From assembly GCF_028009165.1 (NCBI RefSeq), contig NC_079244.1:3782001-3846000 (forward strand): 64,000 nt of DNA, read 5' to 3'. This document shows, in pieces, positions 46,429 to 58,006 of the stretch. Positions within the stretch are counted from its first letter, which is position 1. Every line of letters starts with the position of its first letter. The position numbers were made by a program, and so were the translations under genes. Below the pieces are notes generated by a model. That model worked only from the letters and a program-made list of their open reading frames with translations. It was not told where the DNA came from and searched no databases. The DNA is from Akanthomyces muscarius. Its lineage: Eukaryota; Ascomycota; Sordariomycetes; Hypocreales; Cordycipitaceae.

Positions 46429-46846
46429 GTGAAGAATCCAATGTAGATAACTGTGTAGATAAAGAACACGATTTACGCACTATGTATTGCGGATCCAAGT
46501 CAAACGCACATTTTGACTCGGAACCTGATGGACTGAGAACGGGGCCAAGACGAAATTTCAAGCTATACAGCGTATTCAACATGCCAGCTAGCTGTTCACC
46601 AGCTTCCAACAGTATACGTTCAGCACCGAGTGCGCCAGTGCCTCTCGGAGAGTGAGGCACATGATTCCAATATCAAGCTTCTAGACCATACACAATCCAA
46701 AGATCAAACAACTCCAGCTCTCGTCATAGAGGCAAAAAAAAAAGTATGACGTAAAAAGACACCGAGCACCTAGTTCCAATGCAGATTCCAGAAAACGAAC
46801 AAAAATGTGTCCCAACGCCGGGCGGGAAAAAAGTGAACAGCGTACA
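46429..46846. other. Spacer between convergent GH5 and Mediator-like genes
   Basis: Holds both 3' UTRs; an A10-type run lies near 46733. No gene is seen. Confidence 0.55.
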
Positions 46847-48011
46847 TCAAGACGTGCCATCCTTATTGTCAAGACCGAAAAAAGCAGCATCGAAATCTTC
46901 ATTGCTCATCAGCTCAAACGTCCCGTCACGGTCATTCATCAAGTCGTCAAACGTATCCTCACCCATGCCACCGCCACCACCTCCGCTGCCGCCTCCGCTG
47001 CCGCTGCCGCCCAGGCTAAAATCAAAGTCCATACCGTCAGCCTGACTGGCGTCGTTGGTGAAGAAGTCTTCAAAGTTGGAGTCGTTCGCGTTACCGCCGT
47101 CCTTGGGCGGCTCCGCTTTGATCGCTTCTGCCGCCGTTGCCGCCGGCGCGCCGTCGTTCTTGCTGCCGCTGACGTCTTTGGTCTGACTATTGCCTGGCAG
47201 AATATTGTCGAGCGTAAGCATCGTGTCGCCTGGTGCAAAAGACGACACATCGAAAGAAGCAGTGCCCGTGGTGTTTTGGCCCTGCGAGCCGTCACCTGGG
47301 GCAAGAGAGAATTGCATGTCGGTGAAGTTGGACTCTGCCATCATAGGTGCTTCCGCTGCGACAGGTCCCTCCGTCTTGACGACGTTGCTAGTCGTGGAGT
47401 CGATTGCCGAGAGAGCATTGTCTTCCAATGTGACTCCAGCGTCGCTGCTGGTCATGTTGCCGGCGTCCATCACGGGAAACGGCGCGAGGGCAGGTTTGGT
47501 GTGGGCTGCGGTTGAGGGAGGAGGCGAGGAATCGACGTCGATGGAGATGGGATGCTTTGTTTCAGACTCGATGGGTAGGACGGGCTGCAGTCGCTGCTGC
47601 AGGCCCGTAGACTGGTCGGCCTGGAGCTGGTTGAGATCGCGTAGCATAACAGACTTGGCTTTTATCTGAACAAGGGAAGTTAGTTTCGTGGGCATTGAAA
47701 GCACGCCGGCCAGGGTGAGGCGCTGTATATCGTACAATGTCGCCTTCAATATCGTCAAGGGCCTTTTGGAAGGCGTCGATGGTGACGGGCAGTTTCGATT
47801 GCGATAGGCCTTGGGGTAGCGCAAGATTTCCCTGGCCATCCCTTCTCGATGCGCGCAGCGCTTTACCGGTTTGCACGAGCTGGAAAAACATGTCAGATCC
47901 TGCCACGAGAATGGATGTAGATGCAGCGCCATGCTAGGGATATAGACGTACTACATCGTTGAGGAGGGCCTGCAGCGCATCCAAGGGATCCCTTGGCTTC
48001 GGCGCGGCCAT
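46847..48011 (-). CDS. Probable Mediator subunit Med2-like protein
   Basis: Predicted 348 residues from three exons (47948-48011, 47736-47899, 46847-47665). The second intron (70 nt, 47666-47735) is clean, with donor GTACGA, CTAAC and TTCAG; it joins EGDI to IKAKSVMLRDLNQLQ. The first (48 nt, 47900-47947) is less certain: the frame demands the weak donor GTCTAT, while a better GTACGT donor four bases upstream breaks the frame. The conserved part is N-terminal: DPLDALQALLNDVV, MFFQLVQTGKALRASRR and SKLPVTIDAFQKALDDIEGDI. The rest is acidic, Gly/Ser-rich and disordered, ending in DDLMNDRDGTFELM-type acidic motifs. The layout resembles fungal Med2 of the Mediator tail, which contacts activators. 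The gene is real; the family name is tentative. Confidence 0.6.
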
Positions 48012-49434
48012 GATGGCGGGCGGGAGTCGCAGACAACAAGGCTTGGGCCCGAACGAATACCGAGAGACAAGGCCGAGCGGGACAGAGCACGTATCAGACG
48101 AAAAGTGCTCTATCCGGCATGAGAGGATGATGGATGCAAGTCGAGCAAGTAAGAAGAAGAAAATTAGCAAAGAAGACAAAGAACCAGGGTGAAAGTTGGG
48201 TTTGGTGGTTTGAGGCACGGCCGTCCTGCGCCCCGTAGAGAGCGAGATGTGCTGACGGGAAAGGGCGACGGCGTTTGGCTGGCTGGGCTGCCGTTTGACA
48301 GCTGTTCTTGGTGTCCAGGCAGGCAGTACGGGCTCCGGTGAGGTGGTGCACTTTGATGTGAGTTGTAGCGGCTTCCGGGGGGGCTTTCGTAGGAGGAGCC
48401 GCCGTGCATCCACTGTGCCTACCTGCCTTACCTTACCTAGGTACATACATAGCTAGGTACCTAGATACAAAGTCTAACAAAGCCCGATGCCCTGTGGGCA
48501 GTTCAGTTCTACCTACCCACGGCCTAAGTACCTACCTACCCAGGTAGGTACCCAGGTAGGTACCTAGTGCTGCCAGGTAGGGGAGTGACGTGGCCTTCTT
48601 CTTCACTGTATTTGTAGGTAGTCAAGCTCGATTGCTTTGTTAAGGTCGAGATCTTTCCCCATGTCTGAATTCAGACCCATTGCTACAAACCAGGAACACG
48701 AACTTGCTGACTGCCAAGTGGGGTGCATTTTCCATCTCGGAGTGTGTATCACTTTGAAGGAGCTCAGCAACAAAGCAAATTTGCTGGCATGAATACGTCT
48801 GCTTGTCGATTACTCAGGTACACTGCTACCATTATGGCTTCAGGTGCTTTTGCCTTGTGGCAGGTCGCGCAAGCATAAGAGGATACCGTGGTGAAGCAGA
48901 AGATATCGCCAATGCTCTTCAAGGTCCTGAAAACTGTCCTGTAATTGGTTACAGAGGATAGTAGCAATTAACAGGCCGAACGAGGAAATCGAGGTGAAGC
49001 GCTGAGAGGCCCTGTAACGTGTATCGCGTAGTTAGCTTTTCCAGCCTGTAGTCGCGGTGGCCCCACGTGACTACGCGGAGGGCGAATCAGAAATGGAAGC
49101 CAGACAGCAAGATAGCAGTTGAGCCTAATAAAGATTTTGTCGCTGCCGCGAATTTGCGATCAAACCCATCGGCAGAAACCAAGAAATTGCCCATCCAAAC
49201 ATCGTAAGAATGCGAAACTAACACGGCATCTTTTTTTCCCGCATTGAATCGCCTCAATCTACTTTTGCGACCTTGCGCTACTCCCCTCCGCGGCATGGGA
49301 AGAGACCCGAAGCAATACGTCTTTGCGCTCGGCGCCTTTTACGCCCTCTTCCAACTTGCCACTCAAATCTACAACCCGGCCGCTTTCTCCAATAGACCCT
49401 TCAGCAGCTCGCTTGTTGCGAGTAAGTCGTCGTT
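48012..49434. other. Divergent intergenic region with TAGGTACC-rich block
   Basis: Promoters of the Med2-like gene (left) and the SF3B2 gene (right). The block 48416-48586 is a simple-repeat region of TAGGTACC/CCTACC units, annotated separately. A short upstream open frame overlaps the SF3B2 start. Confidence 0.55.
48416..48586. repeat. Clustered TAGGTACCTA/CCTACC repeats
   Basis: Two clusters, about 48416-48475 and 48519-48586, are built from the palindromic unit AGGTACCT and overlapping TACCTACC/GGTAGGTA words. Single copies recur in other spacers (about 12402, 36190, 40440, 41375). The self-complementary units could form small hairpins. The role is unknown; they may be simple-sequence expansions or regulatory sites. 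Confidence 0.7.
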
Positions 49435-49453
49435 ATGGCGACCCCCAAAATGA
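49295..49453 (+). other. Upstream open frame overlapping the SF3B2 start codon
   Basis: An ATG at 49295 opens a 52-residue frame with a hydrophobic middle (YVFALGAFYALFQLATQIY). It ends at 49453, 19 nt past the SF3B2 ATG (49435) and in another frame. If transcribed with SF3B2 it would lower initiation at the main start. It contains GTAAGT at 49421, so splicing could also remove or change it. It may be a small gene of its own, but nothing proves this. Confidence 0.4.
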
Positions 49454-51250
49454 CCAAGAACCAGATGAGGAGAGCCAAAAAGAAGGAGCAGAAAAAGGCC
49501 AAAGTAGAGGTGCGTCGCGTTCACACCCCTACCCCCCCGAAATCGCATTGGCTTACCTATTAGGCAGAACGAAAGTCAACCCGAAGAGACTGCCGAACAA
49601 CCTGGCGCGGAAGCGAAAACGCAAGAGAAGCCGCAGGATGCAAGCAAAGAGCCTGTCGTTGACGTCCAAGTCGATTCTCTAGACGCATACGACGACGACC
49701 CTGCATTTGCTGCCTACAAAGCTATCTTTACAAAATTTCACGCCAACACTGGCGACGATACGACCAAGAACGAGGGCAAGGAACAAAAGGGCACAGTGCT
49801 GTACAACGACGATGACGATATCCCCGACGAAGACCAACAACCAAAGTTGTCAAAGAAGAAGCGCAAGGAGCTCAACAAGCTTTCTGTTGCCCAGCTCAAG
49901 GCCCTTGCCGCCGTCCCAGAAGTGGTCGAGTGGCAAGACGTCTCCTCCACCGACCCTCGCGTCTTGGTTCAGATCAAATCACAGCGCAATGTTGTGCCTG
50001 TACCGGCGCATTGGTCCCTCAAGCGCGAGTATCTATCGTCAAAGCGAGGCATTGAAAAGTCGGCTTTCCGTCTACCGCAGTTCATAGCGGAGACTGGCAT
50101 TGCTGAGATGCGAGACGCCGTCCTGGAGAAGCAGGCCGAGCAGACGCTGAAGCAGAAGCAACGCGAACGTGTCGCGCCCAAGATGGGCAGGCTCGATATC
50201 GACTACCAAAAGCTCTACGATGCTTTCTTCCGTTTCCAGACCAAACCCGAGCTGACCCGTTTCGGCGAGGTCTATTACGAGGGCAAAGAAACAGAGGTCG
50301 ACTTCCAGCACTTCCGCCCTGGCGACCTGAGTGATACTACTAAAGAAGCTCTTGGCATGCCTCCCGGTGCGCCACCTCCATGGCTGATAAACCAGCAAAG
50401 ATTCGGCCCCCCCCCTTCATATCCTACTCTAAAGATACCAGGCCTCAATGCGCCGCCACCGCCGGGGGGTGCTTGGGGCTTCCACCCCGGAGGCTGGGGT
50501 AAGCCGCCCGTTGACGAATTTAACCGTCCGCTATACGGTGGTGATGTTTTCGGCATCACTGGCCAAAATGGTGCTCAAGCCCAGTCCGCGCAGCAACAAG
50601 ATCAGCTTGGTGTACCTGTTGAGCGCACATTATGGGGTGAGCTGCAACCTCGCGCCGAAGAGTCTGAAGAAGAGGAAGAATCCGATGATGAAGACGACGA
50701 AGAGGAACAGGATGACGAAGAGCGCCAAGAAGCTGGCGGCCTCGAGACGCCAAGCGGCTACGCCAGCACCTTCCATGGTGACGAGCCGCTTCAAGGCACA
50801 GAAACATCGATTGCTGGAGAGATGGATCTCCGCAAGGAACGCCGCGGTTATGACACGGAAGAGTCGTCTGCGCCACGATCTGCGTACACTGTCCTTCCCG
50901 AGCGTCAAGTGCGTGCCGAGGGGTTCTTTGGCAGTGACCGTGCCTATGACATTGCAGCGGCACAGCGCGCTGGCATGCCTGTCCTGGGCAGCGAGGATGA
51001 CTCACGCAAGCGCAAGAAGCCCGGCGACATTGACGTGGCGGTAGATGTGGACGCTCTCAACGAAAGTGGCGGCCTAAGCAAAGACGATCTGCGGCAGCGC
51101 TTCGAGGCGGGCACGCGTGAGGAGGGTGCCGGCGCACAGTGGGCCGGCCAGGACGACGACTTGGCTGATATGATTGCCGAGGAGGGACGCAAGAGGCAGC
51201 GGCTGGATCGGGAGCGCACGGAGAAGAGAAAAGAGGGGAGACGGCACTAA
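49435..51250 (+). CDS. cus1: Splicing factor 3B subunit 2 (SF3B2 / Cus1)
   Basis: Predicted 585 residues from two exons (49435-49509, 49568-51250); the 58-nt intron needs the GGCAG acceptor at 49567, four bases after a TTAG. The N-terminus is basic (MTKNQMRRAKKKEQKKAK). The DUF382 core follows: LSVAQLKALAAVPEVVEWQDV, QRNVVPVPAHWSLKREYLSSKRGIEK and FRLPQFIAETGIAEMRDAV (roughly 135-240). The PSP domain is at about 320-370 (LSDTTKEALGMPPGAPPPWLINQQRFGPPPSYP). Then comes a strongly acidic stretch (EESEEEEESDDEDDEEE) and a basic C-terminus. SF3B2 is part of the U2 snRNP SF3b complex, binds SF3B4 and contacts the branch-site region. Length and motif order match the family well. Confidence 0.95.
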
Positions 51251-51782
51251 AATGAGTTCCCTTTGTAACAGGCATAGGATACAAGGGGTTCATTCTACTT
51301 CATTCTCGTTTGGGGTGTAGGCAGTTTGCCGATTCGGCGTTTTGTGTGTATTAATGTAATCCAAACTATGGCAGGAAGAACAAATTTTTAAATCAGGCTA
51401 GCATCAAACAAAGGAGCTCGCTGCGTCTTTACGAGTGGTGACAGACAATGTCGAATGCAGTGTGGATCGCGAGTGAGTACCTTGCTGCCGATAATGAGTC
51501 CAGTTGTACATATATGTAGATTGCAGAACTTGCAGGACCAAACTCCTCTCGCGGGATTTTCTCCTCCGACTAGCTAAATCTTCTAAGAAAGAAAGAAGCC
51601 AAAGGAAAACGGGCTATATAGAAAATTCTAGCCACGCGAATCCTCCATCTACACATTACTCTAGATTATGGGAGACCCAACCCTCTATGCGTGATAATCA
51701 TATGTCGGAGCAACAACTTTGGACATGCTAATAATAAATGCACATGTATTCAAAAGTCAAGAGTACATGTCTAATATGTGAC
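51251..51782. other. Spacer between convergent SF3B2 and suz12 genes
   Basis: AT-rich, holds both 3' UTRs. No gene is seen. Confidence 0.55.
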
Positions 51783-54088
51783 TTAAGGTGGGATTAGCGA
51801 TGCTGTTTTTGTCGCAGAGAAAGCGCACGAGTTGCAGACCCATTTGCGATCCGATACATCCACCACGGCTGTTGCCTCAACGCAGTCGGAGTGGTATAAC
51901 CTCTTTGGACAAACCTACCATAGCATTAGAATACATCGTACGTTTTGTTAGATAATGGAAGTGAGTGACGAACCTTGCTGGCGCACACTAGCAAACGAGG
52001 GCCTCGCACAGGAAGCTGGCATATCGTGCAGCCATTACTGCTTTTGCGCACGTCAGTCGCCTTCGACATTGTTGCAGCTTCTCCTATTTCCGCGGGCAAG
52101 ATGGCATTTGCGACATCCATGGTCCGTAGTGAGCGGGCTTGATTGATATGGTCCAGAGCCTGTTTTATGACATCATCGGTCAACACTTCGCGTCCCACCA
52201 ACACACTCGTATGTTTGCCAAATTCGCGCATGCGTTCATCTTTTGCCACTAGCCACGCAGCTTTTTGATGGACGAACCCTAGCCAAGCGCGCGGCAAGTA
52301 TGCACTTGATGTGATGCATTGCTTTAGAATGTAGCTGTCCCATTCCCATATGAATTCCTTTTCTTGCGGCGTCACGTCAGAAAAGTCGGCAATGCTCTCA
52401 CGGTGCTTTTGAATGAGCCATGCTGCATCGTGCTCTGGACTAGGCACTGGATCACCTGGCTTCAGTTCAGCTTTGCTAATGGGATGATATAGAGGCTGTG
52501 AAATCTTGGGAACCACGACTATGTCCTTTCTGGGTTGCTGTGGCCGTCGTGGCAACGTCGTCTTGCCACCAAGAAACACTGGCTGCTTGGGAACAGGAGA
52601 GTGAGACGCCATTCTGTCAATGGCAGACCGCGACGATGGGGTTTTGAGCAGATCGTCGTCCGCTCTAGTTATAACGCGCTTCGTGACCCATGACGCGTCT
52701 CCGTCGACAAATGTTTGCAGGCTGAATGGCTGCGCCGTCAGCTTGACTTGGAAATGTTTGGATGGTGAAAGAAATGTATCAGAACGGCGATGATGAACGC
52801 GAAACTGCGGCCCCTGGCTCGTGTTTTCGCACCGATAGTCATAACCCGGGTGGTACGTTTGCAAATGCATCTGGAGCTGCAGGAGGGACTCGTGGCACGA
52901 ACCGCATGTAACGCATCGATTGCAGTCGAGCAGCACAGGCTGGTCTGACGGCAATAGGTAGGTAATTTGGCCCTCGACCGCCGCAATCCCTGTATCGAGA
53001 CGTCTCTTACGTTCTTTGCCACGCGCCTGATCGCTCAAGACTTTGAGATTGTATACTTTGTTTTGCTCCCTTCTTCGCAGAGACCTAGAGGGGGTTCTCT
53101 CGCCCTCTGTTTGCTCGTCATCGCTGCGCAGATGACCATGCAAAGCATTGTGACCGCTTATGCTATTGGTGGCAACTGTATCTTCGTCGCCAATGTGTGG
53201 GGCATTCTCGTCGCCCACATCAGTATCTGGATCGATGGCAGTGATACATGGCATGGAATCTTTGTCGAGGCGCCTCCATGCGCTGAAACCAGACGACCAG
53301 CGCAAATCAACATCCATCACGTACTCGGTCGAACTGTAGGGCTTATCTGATTGATGACAGGCTGATAGTAGCAGTGGCTCCTTGAGTTTGCCAAAAATGT
53401 CTTGAAAGTGGCTCACGAGGACGAACCTGCCCATGTCGTTGGGGCTTGCATCCTGCAGCACAGCCGATGGTCCAAAATCGCTGATATCCAGAGGAGGCCA
53501 AGTTCCGTCGTCAGTTGCCGAATCAAATTCGATTCGCAGCTCATACGCGTTGGAAAGATCAAAGGTACCATCATCGACCCTCTTCACCACCAGGGCCTCA
53601 CGTGGGACAAAAAAAGGTTGTGCTAGGTGTACTCTTGTGATGCGATGCGGCCCGACAGGATTTTTCAAAGTAGTGAGATCGCAAATCTGATTTTGGCAGT
53701 GAAGAACGCGCGGCTGACCCCCAGTAGTATCGCTGACGGTGATGCGACAATTTGCCTTCGTGGTAGTGACATGTCTGGGCGCGGTGCCACCAAAGCTGGC
53801 TCGGACCTTTTTGGAGTCCTTGTGGCAGAGTTTGAGAACATCTATGCGAAGCATAGAGCGCGTATCAGATGCTCTTGGAGATGCAATCAGGTGGTCAAGA
53901 TCGAGCGACTCAGGAGTCGAGACGCGGCGTCGCTTTCGCGGCGGAGCAGCGGCTTGGCCATCGCCGCCAAGCTGACCAGACAAGATGTTGCCCATTGTCC
54001 CGGCGGGGCTTTGCCAATTTGTGATGCCCTGTAGCCAGTTGCGATGTAGAAAGGGCGCTTTCCGCTGATAAATGTCGTTCAGCGTCAT
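51783..54088 (-). CDS. suz12: Polycomb PRC2 subunit Suz12 (VEFS-box) with C-terminal PHD-like finger
   Basis: Predicted 748 residues from two exons (51974-54088, 51783-51914) with a 59-nt GT-AG intron. The N-terminal segment KAPFLHRNWLQGITNWQ is the conserved fungal start. A C2H2 zinc finger (CGSCHESLLQLQMHLQTYH, about 395-413) precedes the VEFS box (about 557-650: WLIQKHRESIADFSDVTPQEKEFIWEWDSYI). Exon 2 continues a zinc-finger begun at residue 687: CTICQLPVRGPRLLVC joins CPKRLYHSDCVE and KWVCNSC, a PHD-like Cys/His pattern. Without the splice the protein would end early in intron sequence. Suz12 is a core subunit of PRC2, which methylates H3K27 to silence facultative heterochromatin. VEFS and C2H2 make the call firm. 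Confidence 0.9.
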
Positions 54089-55381
54089 TGCGATGTTGTG
54101 GCTGCCATGGGCAAAAAATGCCCACTATAGCGTTCCAGCCTGCCCCGGCGTAGCAATCAATGACGAACTGCTGTTGAGGAAACGTAGCGGCGTGTATGAT
54201 TGCTAAAAAAAAAAAAAAAAGAGTCTAGGCGTATGCGGCGGCACGCTTCATTATAGTGACAGACGAGCTGGCGACGCAATATGGCAATTCGGGACCTTGC
54301 TGGCGCGGTTCCACGATCCCGGTCCTGTGCACCGGATTGCTGGAATAGAGAGAAGTAATTGACGAGATGGCACGTCTCCAAGCTGGAGAACGCTACTGGC
54401 GGAATGAGAAATATGGCTGCGGAGGGCGCTATATGCGAATTTGGGGGCCGATGGACGAATTGTCAAGGATGCCGCGAGCGAAAATGAAACGCGCGGGCAG
54501 GATCGCAGCGGCCAGACGCGTGTAGATTTAATGCTGAAGGCATTGCCACGAGAAGCAAAGACCCGAAGCGGCTTAGTGCAGTCTGCTGTCGCTAAGGGGA
54601 CTTCTACGGAGTAATCTGTGCAAATGTCTTGTGCATGGCGGCGTGTAAATACGATGCACCTCTGTCAGCATCGGGTCGCTGACAGCTTTGGATTAATATG
54701 CTTCCTGTTATGAGTCTCACGTCAAGTCCCAAGTATCACCAGATGCTCAGTTCAGGCTCAGATGGACATGTGACTCTTCTCACACAGCGTGCACAGTGAC
54801 TTGAGGGGCCCGGAATAGCGCCCCTCTCCCTCAAGCATGGCCAGCGAGTGGCACCACATCACCTGTAGAACCCCCTGTGGCGCATCATGAAGCCTGGGAA
54901 ACCCTGCCTGGCCGCCAGCCCCCAGCCAGTTCCTGCCGCATACTTGGGTACCTACAGGTACCTGTGGCACGCTGCCGTGCCCCCGCTAACGCAAGGCTGC
55001 CGCGAGATTCCCATTTCTCGATGCCGCTGCCCCGCTGTGGCCTTCTGCGTTGCATCACCGACAACATCGCTGCTTCCAGCTTAACCCTTGATGCGCCGAC
55101 GACCACGACTTACTGTTGGCAGCTCCATCTTGCAAATGAGCGGAGCATCTCGCTTCTTTGGCTCATAAACTACCTGCCCTCCAATTGTTTTTGTCAGACT
55201 TTGCAACAATAGATGCTCTGAAGCTGTCCATTTTGTGGTCGCTGGTAGAGCTTCGTAAAAAATTACACCAGTCTCATGTGCATCCTCTATACCGAAGCCT
55301 CCGTGTCCTCAACCGATAAAAGGCATCGCGCAATTTTTTGCCTACCCTTCTGTTGCGTACGTCCTAAGCGATTTCGGAACC
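54089..55381. other. Divergent promoter region between suz12 and the F-box/LRR-like gene
   Basis: About 1.3 kb. It has a run of about 17 A near 54205 and pyrimidine-rich stretches toward 55381. No gene is seen. Confidence 0.5.
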
Positions 55382-57595
55382 ATGGCTCGCACACGCAATT
55401 CGTCCCGTCCGTCCGCAGAAAACGCCTCCGCACCACGCCAGAACCCGTCGCGCACATCCAAGAGCCGTATTACACAGCTCACAGATCTCCCCACGAGCTC
55501 CGAACCGTCTTCAGAAGATAGCGTGACCGATGCGGAAAGTCCAGAATACTCTGAGCTGGACGCAGATGGCAATGATTTTGTCTTTGGCGCAGACGAGACT
55601 GCCAAAGCCCCTCGCATCCCCGTCCGAACAATAAAGCTACTTCCAGCGCAGCGCAGGAGGAGTCGAGCCAAGAAACAGAAAAGAAGCATAAGAAAAATAT
55701 CCCCGGGGAGTAGGAAAGGTAGCAAAACACCACCCAAACGTAAGCGCAGAGACACCAGCCCAGCGCATTCCAGCCGCTCGAAGCGGTTCCGACAGTCGCC
55801 CAAAGAAGAACGAGAACCCATCATATACTCGGATATTATCCCGGATTGGAAAGACCCGAGGATCCCTGTCGAATGTTGGTTGGACATCTTCTATTATGCA
55901 GCTTCCGACGGCACCACAGGCAACATTGCTACTAATTGGCTGCTCCAAGTTGTTACCAGCTGCCACTTCTTCGCTGAGCCGGCTCTCGACACGCTCTATC
56001 GCTGCCCGACGATTCGGCATGCAGCAAAAGCCAAGAAACTGGCAAGTTTGCTGGAGCAGCCTGTCGCCGAAACGAAATTCAATTATCGATCTAAAATCGA
56101 AACCTTGCACCTGGACATACATGTTGTGCCTGCCTCCATCATGTATCAGCTGATTCAGCCGCTTCCTCGTCTCCGAGAGCTTATCATATGTACACCATAT
56201 GACCAGCCTCCGTATAGAGAGCTTGAACGAAGTATTCGGTGGCATTATTCCGCAGAGATTTTCCAAGCACTCCTGCCGGGAGCAAACAATGTGCGCGAAG
56301 CTACGCTAAAGCCGTACCATACACAGCTAAAAAGCTGGGAATGGAGCGGGCGCCTGGTCGGGGGCTATGTGGAAGGGCTAAAAGACATTGGCCGCATACA
56401 CCAGCTGCCATCTTTCGCAACTCTTACACGCGTGAGCTTTACAAATTTTCAGACACCTTCTCTACGCAAGCGGGAGCCGAGAAATGATGATGAGGCGGCA
56501 CAATTTCTCAACGAAGACAATGCCAACATTGAAGCCATTGCGGCATCTCTCACCAAACTGCCAGCGCTATCGCATCTTGTATTTGAGTCGTCGACTGTCA
56601 TGAACGATCACATGCTTACTCTTCTACCGAGAGGTTTGCTTCATCTTGAGCTCATCAATTGCTGGGAGATTCGCTCTTTTGAGCTCGCAGCGTTCCTACG
56701 GGACAAGGGTGGTGAGATGCGCATTCTCAGTCTCCATCATAACCAGTCGTTAGACTTGGGCTTCCTCACTGATCTCGCCGATACATGCCCTAAACTGCGC
56801 GAGCTAGACATGAACCTTTCATACTACAAGATTCACGAATCAAGCAATGACTCAGATCCTATGTATGACCAAGCGTTGTTGCCTGACCAAGTGCCCCGCT
56901 GGCCACCTAGCATCCGCGTCATCAACCTCGAATACATCCGTGACTGGTCTGTCGAGACGGCGGAGATGTTCCTTCAGACTCTTATTGACAATGTACACAA
57001 CCTGTCGAACCTACGCTACCTCTCTGTTAGGACTATGCTCGATATCCCATGGCAGTCTCGCGCCACAATGCGCACTACTTGGCGTGCCAAGATGGAAAAA
57101 GTCTTTTTGCGAAGATCCCCCGAGCCACCGCAAAACTTCAGAACGCTTCGGCCTAAGACACTGGGGCAAGATACCAAGACGCCAGCCCATCAGTCTTCAA
57201 ATCAGGGCAGTGTACCGCCTACGTCACCATCTCGTCGCAGTACAAGAATTGTTGAACTCGAGAGTGCTACCAGTGAGAAACGCAAGTCGTCACTGCGTGA
57301 TCATGGGCGTTCCAGAAGAGACAAGTCCTACAGGGATCCGGATAGCGACGAAGACGAGCTCTCCGACTCGAAAAGCTCTGAGGACAATGCCAGTAGCGCT
57401 GGCAGTGACGCGACCTCATCGGATAGGCCCATGCCAGTACATGGCTTGTGCAAAACTGTCAACATAGTATTTGACAACCAAAAGGTGCGCGAGCTGCAGT
57501 ATGGCATGGAGGACTTCCAGACAGACAGTCATGGCCCCGACGACGACGAGTGGGAGGGTGACTACGAATCTGATGATCCCGTCCTGCAATTCTAA
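55382..57595 (+). CDS. F-box-like / leucine-rich protein with basic nuclear-type N-terminus
   Basis: Single exon, 737 residues. The N-terminal 145 residues are Ser/Arg/Lys-rich with several nuclear-localisation-type runs (RRRSRAKKQKR, PPKRKRR). An F-box-like segment follows at about 160-208 (RIPVECWLDIFYYAA ... LLQVVTSCHFFAEPALDTLYRC). Irregular leucine-rich repeats extend to about residue 560 (LSHLVFESS, LLHLELINCWEIRSFEL, MRILSLHHNQSLDL, LRELDMNLSYYKI). The tail is charged and Ser-rich, ending in acidic DDDEWEGDYESDD. Such proteins often act as substrate receptors of SCF ubiquitin ligases; here nuclear. The domain calls are by pattern, and the substrate is unknown. Confidence 0.75.
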   Translation: MARTRNSSRPSAENASAPRQNPSRTSKSRITQLTDLPTSSEPSSEDSVTDAESPEYSELDADGNDFVFGADETAKAPRIPVRTIKLLPAQRRRSRAKKQKRSIRKISPGSRKGSKTPPKRKRRDTSPAHSSRSKRFRQSPKEEREPIIYSDIIPDWKDPRIPVECWLDIFYYAASDGTTGNIATNWLLQVVTSCHFFAEPALDTLYRCPTIRHAAKAKKLASLLEQPVAETKFNYRSKIETLHLDIHVVPASIMYQLIQPLPRLRELIICTPYDQPPYRELERSIRWHYSAEIFQALLPGANNVREATLKPYHTQLKSWEWSGRLVGGYVEGLKDIGRIHQLPSFATLTRVSFTNFQTPSLRKREPRNDDEAAQFLNEDNANIEAIAASLTKLPALSHLVFESSTVMNDHMLTLLPRGLLHLELINCWEIRSFELAAFLRDKGGEMRILSLHHNQSLDLGFLTDLADTCPKLRELDMNLSYYKIHESSNDSDPMYDQALLPDQVPRWPPSIRVINLEYIRDWSVETAEMFLQTLIDNVHNLSNLRYLSVRTMLDIPWQSRATMRTTWRAKMEKVFLRRSPEPPQNFRTLRPKTLGQDTKTPAHQSSNQGSVPPTSPSRRSTRIVELESATSEKRKSSLRDHGRSRRDKSYRDPDSDEDELSDSKSSEDNASSAGSDATSSDRPMPVHGLCKTVNIVFDNQKVRELQYGMEDFQTDSHGPDDDEWEGDYESDDPVLQF

Positions 57596-58006
57596 GCACT
57601 CGTATAGCCATATCAAGTGCTTTTTATTTACCCCGCACCGCGGCGAAATTTGGCCAAGTAGATAAGAATTCATGAATGTGTCAGAACATGAGAGATGATC
57701 ATGAATCTTGATGCTCTACGCGAGGGCGAAGCGGGCGAATATACGAAGTGAGGCAGCCAAGAAAAGAATTATGTGGACGACACAAAGGAGATTTTGTATG
57801 AAATGATGCTCATTATGAATAGGAAAAAGAAGTTCTTGTGAAAACTTTACAATTATTGTTGCGGAGTTAATTTTTAATATGAGCTCAGCAAAAAAAAAAG
57901 AAAAACCCGTCGTCCATCGCTTCTACGAACGCCTTTCACCTTGGTTTATCCGTACGGAAACATAGTATACAAGTTCCATGTTGCAGTGCATCTTTCTCGG
58001 CGCTTA
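57596..58006. other. Spacer between convergent genes
   Basis: AT-rich with an A9 run near 57890; holds both 3' UTRs. No gene is seen. Confidence 0.55.
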
